64,000 nt of DNA from Pseudochryseolinea flava (GTDB lineage: Bacteria > Bacteroidota > Bacteroidia > Cytophagales > Cyclobacteriaceae): assembly GCF_003286915.1 (NCBI RefSeq), contig NZ_QMFY01000006.1, positions 124,001-188,000 of the forward strand. The letters run 5' to 3'. The notes under the pieces were generated by a model. It saw only the letters and a program-made list of their open reading frames with translations, had not been told where the DNA came from and did not search any database. Below, in pieces: positions 54,401 through 61,879 of this stretch. A program made the translations under genes and the position numbers. How positions within the stretch are numbered: the stretch's first letter is position 1; each line of letters opens with the position of its first letter.

Positions 54401-54619
54401 TTAACAATTGGGTACACGCTGCCGCCTTCCATTATTTCGAAGACGCCGTTTGAAAGTATTTCAGTATCGTTTGTGGCAAGGAATCTTTTTATCCTCTACA
54501 GCAACATTCCGAACGTCGATCCAGAATCAGGCTACAATAACGGAAATGGTCAAGGTTTCGAATATGGTTCGCTGCCATCGCGAAGAAGCTTCGGTGCTAG
54601 CGTAAATCTTAAATTTTAA
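51422..54619 (+). CDS. SusC/RagA family TonB-linked outer-membrane protein
   Basis: A 1065-residue protein. Signal peptide (about 1-28), CarboxypepD_reg-like domain (about 32-105, PLPGVSIVIKGTATGTVTDA), plug (about 120-240, with LYVIDGVPMDNGD, SLNPNDIESVSVLKGASASA, LYGSRASDGVILITTK) and a barrel up to KF at the end. SusC proteins import oligosaccharides with a SusD lid, driven by TonB. It is the first gene of a five-gene polysaccharide locus: SusD starts 18 bp after its stop. The regulator upstream should control it. Confidence 0.96.
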   Translation: MTLNFTNLKKTVLLFVLLTCWLFQAQAQRMSVSGKVKSQEDDQPLPGVSIVIKGTATGTVTDAEGNYTIQAQKGETIVFSFLGMKSEEVVVADQTTIDLSLTADITNLGEVVVTALGIKREKKALGYAVTEVSGSQLSTAIEVNAVNSLSGKVAGVDISTPTAGPSGSTRVVIRGNASLSGKNQPLYVIDGVPMDNGDMGSDAGMWGGYDLGNGISSLNPNDIESVSVLKGASASALYGSRASDGVILITTKSGKVKKGIGVEVTSNYTAERVLSRFDDYQTTYGMGRQGVLPTSIENAQTTQVAWGAKLNPNVMVPIYNGEMKPYGAVNNNILSFFRTGSTATNTISLSGGTEKATIRMSVSDLRNQDIVPGTGLRRNTFLINSSLTLADKITISGKVNYINEKVDNRPALSDNPNNVGLALLGIAPNFDQRWLSQNYKDAQGNYVDWNGGNIYRINPYWSVNEIENTSTRNRIIGYLQLNYAFSKSLSFQARGGTDFYSFRYTNFSPKGTPTVTSGAVEELSVNVFENNFEGLLKFNKQILPEFSITAYGGGNIMRSGRENSTSNGQEIILPDIHPITNFRRQTNIYQLYKKQINSLYGATQFAYKDTYFVDATFRNDWSSSLRPGLNSYFYTSLSGSYVFSNHLENQRFLSFGKIRGSVAQVGGDAAPYQLSLNYGLLEFSHLGKPMGQVFNTDIPNADLKPTKTYSYEIGTDLQFLEGRVRLDVAYYNARTVNQILSLKIPVTSGYNNAVINAGQIRNKGIELSLSATPINNTTSGFSWDVMLNYTKNINEVERLHEQIKTYELSAARWAGAVIQAREGAAYGVIVGRKFKRDPEGNIIHNAAGFPMPTDATDQAVLGNGVHKWMMGLSNTFKYKGISLSALIDLKVGADIYSMSNALAYQNGTAEETVEGRDAWYASEEARLAAGVSQEAWTPTGGYVGKGVVNVGTAEKPEYVANAKPVDPELYWRGFLENSPEYFIYDASYAKLRELTIGYTLPPSIISKTPFESISVSFVARNLFILYSNIPNVDPESGYNNGNGQGFEYGSLPSRRSFGASVNLKF

Positions 54620-54637
54620 TCACTGAACAATAAGGTT

Positions 54638-56254
54638 ATGATTATCAATACGCATAAAAAACTTATTCTTCTTGTCTTCGCAGCGTTTTTGTTAGTGCGT
54701 TGTGATCACTTCGAAGAATTGAATCAGAATCCGGTGACCTCAACAGATATGGATCCTAATCTGATGTTGCCGACGATTCAATTGCAATTATCCGGCGGAC
54801 AATTTGAGCAGCTCCGGAATGGATTTATTTATTCTGGCGAGTGGATGCAACATTGGACAGGCGAGTACGCATCGACAGAGTATGGCGGAAAAGGCGTTCG
54901 TAATGATGCTTACATGGGCGCCTTGTGGACAGCGCAATACCCGCGCGAAGTAAAAAATATCGTTGACATGGTAGAACGTACGACAGGTGTTCCGGAGAAC
55001 GTGAACATCAATGCAGTGTCTCGAATCATGAAGGTCTACATCTTTTCAAGGCTCACCGATCTTTATGGCGACATACCATACTTCGATGCGGGGAAAGGAT
55101 ACTACACGCGCTTATTCACACCGAAGTTCGATCGTCAGGAAGATATCTACAATCACTTCTTTGAAGAACTCGATGGAGCAGTGAAATCTTTTGACGCGTC
55201 GCAGAAAGCAATCACCGAAGACTTTTATTTCGAAGGAAATATTGAGCAGTGGAAACGCTTTGCAAATTCTCTTCGTCTGCGTCTAGCCATGCGGTTGACG
55301 AAAGTGAACATTGAAAAAGCAGAGCAGCAGGCAGAGGCTGCAATTGCATTGGGTACGATGCAAAGCAACGACGATATGGCTGTCATGCAACACATCGTTA
55401 CAACGTGGCGCGGTGGAACTTTTGGTGGCAATGGCGTTTCGTATACTTTCATGAATACTTCAACAACTGCTGACGAAAGCCTGTTTCGTATGTGCTCGAC
55501 ATTTGCCTCTTATATGGAGGATATGAATGACCCGCGTATTACCATGTATGGACGTAGCTATCTTAAGTCTGAAAATAGACCGGATGATATTACAGATGAA
55601 GTATTCGATGTCGTCGGCAGCTACACGCAGATGTCATTGCTCCCGAGTACATTTTCTTGGGAAGCATCTTCACAAGGTGCGGCCATCGATGTTGAATACA
55701 ATGGCAATACAGTTAAAGACCTTACAAAGTTGTATCAATGTCTACAGCCTTCAAATTACATCGCGCGTATCGATGCGCCCTACATCATGATGAGTTATGC
55801 TGAAGTGGAGCTTTGGAAAGCTGAAGCTGCGTTTAGAGGCTGGGATACGGGTGCTTCCGTTCAGGAACATTTCAGTAAAGCACTCGAAGCTGGTGTGAAG
55901 CAAATGTATACGTATGGTGTTCCCGAAGTTGATGAATCTGTGGTTAGTGATTTTGTTGACGCAAATCCGATTGTGTCGGGACAAGAGCTTGAACAAATTA
56001 ATAATCAACTGTGGGTGAACTTCGCGCTCAATGGACAAGAGGCGTGGGCGAATTGGAGAAGATCTGGGTTTCCTGCAATTGAATATCCTAACCGCGATCC
56101 TGGCGTAAATCAAAGTGGTGGCGAAATCCCTCGCCGCATGCAATATCCACAAGAAGAACTTGACTACAATACTGCCAATGCACAAGAGGCCATTGCAAGA
56201 ATGCCTGGCGCGACTGATAGTTGGATGAATCGTGTATGGTGGGATAAAGAATAA
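54638..56254 (+). CDS. SusD/RagB family surface lipoprotein
   Basis: A 538-residue lipoprotein with a lipobox near LLVRC (C22). The start FEELNQNPVTSTDMDPNLML is typical of SusD; the TPR-like helical body and the sequence near the end (QLWVNFALNGQEAWANWRRS, YPNRDPGVN) fit the SusD-like 2 family. It caps the SusC channel and binds glycan at the surface. The next gene's preferred start is 26 bp after its stop, so it sits in the same operon. Confidence 0.95.
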   Translation: MIINTHKKLILLVFAAFLLVRCDHFEELNQNPVTSTDMDPNLMLPTIQLQLSGGQFEQLRNGFIYSGEWMQHWTGEYASTEYGGKGVRNDAYMGALWTAQYPREVKNIVDMVERTTGVPENVNINAVSRIMKVYIFSRLTDLYGDIPYFDAGKGYYTRLFTPKFDRQEDIYNHFFEELDGAVKSFDASQKAITEDFYFEGNIEQWKRFANSLRLRLAMRLTKVNIEKAEQQAEAAIALGTMQSNDDMAVMQHIVTTWRGGTFGGNGVSYTFMNTSTTADESLFRMCSTFASYMEDMNDPRITMYGRSYLKSENRPDDITDEVFDVVGSYTQMSLLPSTFSWEASSQGAAIDVEYNGNTVKDLTKLYQCLQPSNYIARIDAPYIMMSYAEVELWKAEAAFRGWDTGASVQEHFSKALEAGVKQMYTYGVPEVDESVVSDFVDANPIVSGQELEQINNQLWVNFALNGQEAWANWRRSGFPAIEYPNRDPGVNQSGGEIPRRMQYPQEELDYNTANAQEAIARMPGATDSWMNRVWWDKE

Positions 56255-56280
56255 TCGAGATGACCTTAAAATATGAAGAC

Positions 56281-57636
56281 ATGAAGAAAATAATGATACG
56301 CTATACTTTGCTGTTGACAATGGTGGCAAGCATCATCGCTGGCTGTGTCGATGAAGCGGAGAATCCGACTTTCGCAAATGATGAAGTGCCGCGCATTTTT
56401 GATTGGCCAACGACGAATATGTTTACGATGGATGTGACCGATACACTACGGCTCGACTTCACCGTGTCGCCTGCCGATGGCGCTGATTTTAAATGGATAC
56501 TTGACGATGAAGTTGTGGGAACAGAAAAGTCATTCCAAAAGAAATTTGCTGAAGGCGGTGCGCATACGCTGAAATTTGTGGTGACTAGAAATGGTGTTGA
56601 AAATTCGAGGTCAGCTGCGTTGACGGTGATCGAAAATATACCTTTCGAGCCGAAGCCCTATAATAAACGTGTCGTAGCATTTTTATCACGCAATGGAACG
56701 CTTGCTAATGTTGATCTGGATCACATCACACATCTCGTGATTACATCTGCTGTTGTGAATGCCGCTAGTGAAACATTAGTCGATACAACATTTACAGGCA
56801 TGGATCTTAAGAATCTCGTCAAGACTGCGCATAGTGCGGGCGTGTACGTGATGTTGCAAGCGTCGGGTACAATCGCACAACCACAAGGCGCTGGTTTGTA
56901 TGGCGACTACAGTTTTTACAATGCAGTTAATGACCCGGACATGCAAGAAGAAGTGATTGCAACCTTGATGAAATTTATTGCAGACAACGATCTTGATGGA
57001 TTGGATATTTATTTGAACAACACATCGGAAGGTGCTTTGGACTCTACTAAAGTTGGAAAATTCTATCGTGCAATTTTGCCATCGCTCCCCGAAGGCCCTA
57101 ATGGTAAATTCTTTTACACTGCTTCAGTTCCAGGTGGTTGGACATCAGGTCAATTGCGTCCTGCAGCCAAAGTTAGCAGGATGGACTGGGTGAATATTCA
57201 TGGATTCCGCTACGAAGATATTCCACCAAATGCGCCGACGCCCCATTCTCCTTATTGGGCTTTTACGGATTTAGCAGCAACGTGGGAATCATTTGGTCTC
57301 CCGAAAAATAAAATTGTAGGCGGAATTCCTGCGGTTGGATTTCACTATTTCCTTCCCGACGATGTCTCGGGTGTAGGTTGGGGTAATCTCTGGATGTATA
57401 CGGCCTATGAGGGATATAAGAATATTCTTACACGCGATGCAAACGCACATACGAAGAATAAGCTTGACGTTGATGACGGTATTTTTTACGATGGACATCC
57501 TGCTATACAGGAGAAAGCGCAATATGTACTCGATCAAAATCTTGGCGGTCTTATGATTTGGACTGTTGATAACGATACACAAGATGAAAGTAAATCATTG
57601 GTGAAAGCCGCTTACACAGCATTGGGTAATCCCTAA
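56281..57636 (+). CDS. GH18-fold surface glycan-binding lipoprotein, catalytically degenerate
   Basis: A 451-residue protein with a lipobox ASIIAGC; ATG 56281 is chosen because the signal starts there. An Ig/PKD-like domain (about 30-120) precedes a GH18 barrel (about 130-450: NKRVVAFLSRNGTLANVD, THLVITSAVV, KIVGGIPAVGFHYFL, QNLGGLMIWTVDND). At the catalytic strand the canonical DGxDxDxE reads D239-G-L-D-I-Y244-L-N246, so the middle Asp and the proton-donor Glu are gone. It can hardly hydrolyse glycan and more likely binds it, filling the role of SusE/F-type binding proteins. Next to SusD in the same operon. Confidence 0.88.
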   Translation: MKKIMIRYTLLLTMVASIIAGCVDEAENPTFANDEVPRIFDWPTTNMFTMDVTDTLRLDFTVSPADGADFKWILDDEVVGTEKSFQKKFAEGGAHTLKFVVTRNGVENSRSAALTVIENIPFEPKPYNKRVVAFLSRNGTLANVDLDHITHLVITSAVVNAASETLVDTTFTGMDLKNLVKTAHSAGVYVMLQASGTIAQPQGAGLYGDYSFYNAVNDPDMQEEVIATLMKFIADNDLDGLDIYLNNTSEGALDSTKVGKFYRAILPSLPEGPNGKFFYTASVPGGWTSGQLRPAAKVSRMDWVNIHGFRYEDIPPNAPTPHSPYWAFTDLAATWESFGLPKNKIVGGIPAVGFHYFLPDDVSGVGWGNLWMYTAYEGYKNILTRDANAHTKNKLDVDDGIFYDGHPAIQEKAQYVLDQNLGGLMIWTVDNDTQDESKSLVKAAYTALGNP

Positions 57637-57784
57637 TTGAAACACCGTTGGAAGCGCTGATTCCCCCCAAGTCAGCGTTTTAAAATTTTGTTTAACTAAA
57701 AAAGATAAGTTATGAAGAACTGATTTCAACAAGTACCTCAAACACCTTGATGATTTAGTATTACAAACTTTAAACCTAACCCTC

Positions 57785-60292
57785 ATGAACGTAAAATCTT
57801 TTTCACGTACCTGTAGACATATATTCTGGGGAATATTTTTCTGCATGTCGTTGCCTGCTACTGCGCAAGTGATCATGTTTGATGACTTTAACTATACAAG
57901 CGTAAATGATCCGCAATTACCTGTATTCAATAAGTGGAATATTATTGATGGCGTAAGTGGACCGCCAGAAGGTGGCATGTATAGCCGAAATAATATCACG
58001 TTTGTTAACGATCCAGATAATAGCGCAAATAAATTGATGACGTTGCGTACAACCGTGAATGGCCAATCAAAAGCGACAACGCATGCGCGCATTGAAACCG
58101 GTGGCTTCGAATATTTCGCTGGGACGTATGCTGCGCGCGTGTATCTCTCCGATCTGCCCTACACCTATAAAGATGCGAACATTCAAACTTTCTACACCAT
58201 TGTGAGTTCGTCGCTTGCCATGGATGGAACAAAGTATAGTGAACTCGATATCGTCGAATACATGGCTGCCGATAAGTGGGGCGTCTCCGCTGACAATCGG
58301 GTGATGTATACGACTTCGTATCACAAATACCAAGCGAATCCGTGGGCAGCGTGGAAGACATACTTTGCAAACGTTGGGTCTTATGCAGGCTGGCACACTT
58401 TCATTGCGTCGTGCACCGATGGTGTGAACGTGAAGTATTGGATGGATAATACATATTTAGGATCGCAGGCATACACCGATGGTAATAATCCGGATGGCAG
58501 TACAACACTACCGGTTTATCCGCGCAGCAACATGCAGGTTGCTTTTGCTAACTGGATTTGGAACAATGTAACAGGCGCGAGCACAGCCGATAGAAACACA
58601 ACCATGCAAGCTGACTGGGTGTTGCATTATAAGAATCAAGAATTGTCTTTGAGCCAAATCAATGCTTTGGTTGCCGACTATCGTGCACAAGGCTTGAAGA
58701 GAAGAAATTTGGCGGGGCAAACGTATGTAGAAGGAACGTGCAATGTTCCCGCGCAGCCTGGTACCATGTCTGGTAACACGGTGGTAAGCGCAGGCACTGC
58801 TCAAACATATTCGATAGCAGCGGTGAGTGGTGCTACGTCGTACACCTGGACGTTGCCATCCGGGTGGAGCGGATCATCGACAACAACATCCATTACGACG
58901 ACGGCGGGGACATCGGGTGGTACAATATCTGTACGGGCTAACAATGCGTGTGGTGCGGGGGCATCGCGAACATTAGATGTGACTGTCAGTTCTTGTAACG
59001 TACCGTCGCAGCCCGGCGTAATTTCGGGTAGCCCTACCGTTGCAGCAGGGAGCGCACAAACGTATTCAATTGCGGCAGTGAGTGGTGCAACTTCCTACAC
59101 ATGGACATTACCTTCCGGTTGGTCTGGATCGTCAACAACGACATCGATCAACACCACAGCAGGTACGAGCGGAGGAACTATTTCAGTACGTGCTAATAAT
59201 TCTTGTGGCGCAAGTACAGTGAGAACGCTAGCAGTATCAATCGCGACTGGTGGCTCCAATCTCGCAACCAACAAACCGGTTACGGTTTCATCTGTGGAGG
59301 CGGCAGGGTTGGAAGGTTCAAAAGCTGTCGACAACAATGCATCAACACGTTGGGCTAGCACGTATTCAGACGCCCAATGGATTTATGTAGATCTCGGTGC
59401 ATCGTACGACATCAATCGTGTAAAGATCACTTGGGAAGCTGCGTACGGTAGAAACTATGATGTCCAAGTTTCAGCAAATGCTTCGAGTTGGTCAACGATT
59501 CGTGCCGTTACCAATAATACATCATTGGTGAATGATAACACCGGCCTCAGTGGTTCAGGACGTTATCTGCGCATAAACGGTACGTTGCGTGGTACTGCGT
59601 GGGGATATTCAATTTTTGAGTTGGAGGTCTATGGAACTCCCTCGTCAAACTTCTTTACGGCGCGTATAGAAGCAGAGAATTATCTGTATATGGCAGGCGT
59701 AATTACGGAAGCATGTTCGGAAGGCGGATCTAACATCGGTGCGTTCGATGCGAATGATTGGCTATCCTACAACGTAAATATTCCTACAGCAGGAACCTAT
59801 AAAGTGTCCTATCGCGTATCAGCAACCAGTGCAGGTAAAACGTTGCGTTTAGAAAAAGACAATGGTGCTACATTGCTGGGCACCGTTACGATTCCAAATA
59901 CCGGTAATTGGCAAACCTGGTCAACGGTTTCACATACGGTTACGCTCCCCGCTGGCGCTTATGCCGTGGGATTGACAACATACACGGGAGGTTTGAATGT
60001 GAATTGGTTTGAAATAACAAACAACTTGAGCGCGCGAGAAAGTGTGGCGCGTGAAGAAGTTGCTGAAGAATTCGAGTTGTTCCCAAGCCCGGTTGAAAAC
60101 ATTCTTTTCGTTCGTGCAGCGGAACGATTCAGAAATGCAGATGTAACCATTTTTGATGCCTCTGGAAAATCTTTTATCAGTCAGAAGTTGATCAGCGATC
60201 AGATTGATGTGTCGTCACTAAAACCTGGCTTGTTCGTGTTGCGCCTTAGCTTAGGTGGCGTCGTTCAAGTCAAGAAGTTTATAAAGAAATAA
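57785..60292 (+). CDS. GH16 endo-glucanase-like enzyme with PKD-like repeats, CBM32- and CBM6-like modules, T9SS-exported
   Basis: An 835-residue protein. After the signal peptide comes a GH16 domain (about 35-320) with SELDIVEYMA; E153, D155 and E158 form the active-site ExDxxE. Two PKD-like repeats of about 80 residues follow (about 322-485), nearly identical in protein sequence. Then a discoidin/CBM32-like domain (about 495-620), a CBM6-like domain (about 625-750, RIEAENYLYMAGVI, NDWLSYNVNIP), and a T9SS sorting domain to the end. The GH16 part resembles that of the chitinase at 36839. A beta-1,3-glucanase or related role is likely; the substrate is not proven. It lies 149 bp after the GH18-fold gene. 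Confidence 0.92.
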   Translation: MNVKSFSRTCRHIFWGIFFCMSLPATAQVIMFDDFNYTSVNDPQLPVFNKWNIIDGVSGPPEGGMYSRNNITFVNDPDNSANKLMTLRTTVNGQSKATTHARIETGGFEYFAGTYAARVYLSDLPYTYKDANIQTFYTIVSSSLAMDGTKYSELDIVEYMAADKWGVSADNRVMYTTSYHKYQANPWAAWKTYFANVGSYAGWHTFIASCTDGVNVKYWMDNTYLGSQAYTDGNNPDGSTTLPVYPRSNMQVAFANWIWNNVTGASTADRNTTMQADWVLHYKNQELSLSQINALVADYRAQGLKRRNLAGQTYVEGTCNVPAQPGTMSGNTVVSAGTAQTYSIAAVSGATSYTWTLPSGWSGSSTTTSITTTAGTSGGTISVRANNACGAGASRTLDVTVSSCNVPSQPGVISGSPTVAAGSAQTYSIAAVSGATSYTWTLPSGWSGSSTTTSINTTAGTSGGTISVRANNSCGASTVRTLAVSIATGGSNLATNKPVTVSSVEAAGLEGSKAVDNNASTRWASTYSDAQWIYVDLGASYDINRVKITWEAAYGRNYDVQVSANASSWSTIRAVTNNTSLVNDNTGLSGSGRYLRINGTLRGTAWGYSIFELEVYGTPSSNFFTARIEAENYLYMAGVITEACSEGGSNIGAFDANDWLSYNVNIPTAGTYKVSYRVSATSAGKTLRLEKDNGATLLGTVTIPNTGNWQTWSTVSHTVTLPAGAYAVGLTTYTGGLNVNWFEITNNLSARESVAREEVAEEFELFPSPVENILFVRAAERFRNADVTIFDASGKSFISQKLISDQIDVSSLKPGLFVLRLSLGGVVQVKKFIKK

Positions 60293-60315
60293 CTTTTTGT
60301 CCGTTTATTTGTTTT

Positions 60316-60349
60316 GCAGAGTGTCCAGCAGGCACTCTGCTTTTTTTTT
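60316..60349 (+). terminator. Terminator after the GH16 gene
   Basis: GCAGAGTG (60316-60323) and CACTCTGC (60333-60340) form a perfect 8-bp stem with a 9-nt loop, followed by nine T. It ends the SusCD-type operon, which separates the LamG gene. The remaining 260 bp up to 60608 show no gene. Confidence 0.92.
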
Positions 60350-60608
60350 CGCTAGTTTAAAAAAGCGCTGCTTTGTGACCGCTCATTACATTACTGAAAT
60401 AGTACTGACTTAGCATTTGTCGGTTATTTTGGTTCAATTTTTAAGTAGAGGCGCTTAATCAGGTAACTTTTTTGTCAAAATCATACATGGATGCCGTTAG
60501 CTCAATTGACACAGTCCATTGTTAGTGCTGATTTTAAGCTAATTTCGACCGCTATATGGCTTCCGGTTTGAAAAAACGAAGCTAACGTGAATCCCAATTG
60601 AAAAAAAT

Positions 60609-61763
60609 ATGAAGAGAAAACCATTTTCTGTTAAGCTTTTATTTGCCGTCGCCCTTGTTTCAGTGATGGCATCCTGTGATGAGGACGATTTGAGAAAATC
60701 GACTGTTAACTTTGAGGTTGCTGAAACAACGGTACTTGAAAACGGCAACGACGTTTTGGTTATCAAACTTGATGTACCACAACCCAAAGACCAATTCGTA
60801 ACGATTCAAATCTCAGAATCTGAAGGGGAATATGGTAGCGACTACATCGTTGCGAATGCTGTTGCTCCTACTGAAAGTATTATGATCACTGTTCCCAAGA
60901 ATTCAACAACTGTTAGCATCCCCGTTTATGCTTTTAGCGATGCTATCAATGAATCTGACGAGCGCGTCGTTTTGACGATCGTGTCGGGTTCAGATGAAAT
61001 TGTGGTTGGTAAAGACAAAACGTCTACCATTATTATTGAAAACGTCAATACTCCTCCTACGGCTCCAACTAACCGTGCCATCTCATTCGATGGTGTGGAT
61101 GATTTTATTGATTTGAAAAATATCTACGACGACGTAACACTTCCGATTACAATTTCAAGTTGGGTAAAACTGGCTGAAACAAGTTCATTAAAGTCTCCGA
61201 TTTTCGATAGCCAAGATGGCAAAACAGCTTACAGCGGGTTTCACATGTTCATCGGCTATATGTCGCACGTTTCTTGCGAGTATGGTGATGGGAAAGGCGG
61301 AAACAGTTCTGTATTTAGAAGATCAGCAACACATATTTATGAAGCTGATTTCACGGATCGCTGGCTGAACATGACAACGGTAATGCGAAGCAAAACGGAT
61401 ATGTCTGTCTATTTGAATGGTATAGAAATGAGCGTTATCCTAACAGGCGAATCAGACGCACCGATGAACTCAAATTCTCCTACTGAGAATGCAGTAATAG
61501 GTGTTCATCACGGAAATGAAGGTGATGTATACTATTTTAAAGGATTGATGGACGAAGTGAAAGTTTGGAATAAGGCTTTGACGCTCCAAGAAATTCAAAC
61601 CAAAATCTTTACCAAATCTATTGTTGGAGAAACAGGTTTGATTGGTTATTGGGATTTTGATGAAGCTGAAGGAACGGATATTCTTGACAAATCGCCTAAT
61701 CAATTCCACGGTGTTATCAAGAACAATGCAACGCGCGTGATATCACAAGCGCCGGTGAATTAA
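60609..61763 (+). CDS. LamG/Calx-beta lipoprotein
   Basis: A 384-residue lipoprotein (lipobox VMASC, C23). Residues about 32-145 form a Calx-beta-like domain (VNFEVAETTVLENGND, ESDERVVLTIVSG). A LamG/concanavalin-A-like domain follows (about 155-380: RAISFDGVDDFIDLKN, WVKLAETSS, YYFKGLMDEVKVWNKALT, LIGYWDFDEAEGTD). Such proteins bind glycans or the cell surface. It follows the GH16 gene after a terminator and so is a separate unit, but its nature suggests a surface glycan-binding role in the same uptake system. Confidence 0.85.
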   Translation: MKRKPFSVKLLFAVALVSVMASCDEDDLRKSTVNFEVAETTVLENGNDVLVIKLDVPQPKDQFVTIQISESEGEYGSDYIVANAVAPTESIMITVPKNSTTVSIPVYAFSDAINESDERVVLTIVSGSDEIVVGKDKTSTIIIENVNTPPTAPTNRAISFDGVDDFIDLKNIYDDVTLPITISSWVKLAETSSLKSPIFDSQDGKTAYSGFHMFIGYMSHVSCEYGDGKGGNSSVFRRSATHIYEADFTDRWLNMTTVMRSKTDMSVYLNGIEMSVILTGESDAPMNSNSPTENAVIGVHHGNEGDVYYFKGLMDEVKVWNKALTLQEIQTKIFTKSIVGETGLIGYWDFDEAEGTDILDKSPNQFHGVIKNNATRVISQAPVN

Positions 61764-61784
61764 ACGATAGAATTGTTTTTATAA

Positions 61785-61812
61785 GAGGCTATCCAATGGG
61801 GTAGCCTTTTTT
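61785..61812. terminator. Terminator after the LamG gene
   Basis: AGGCTA (61786-61791) and TAGCCT (61802-61807) form a hairpin followed by a T-run. It lies 20 bp after the LamG stop and between convergent genes. Confidence 0.75.
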
Positions 61813-61879
61813 GTTTTTTAAAAAAAAAGAGAGCTACTGATATGAGCAGCCCTCAAACCTCAAAACATAACGAACTTAG

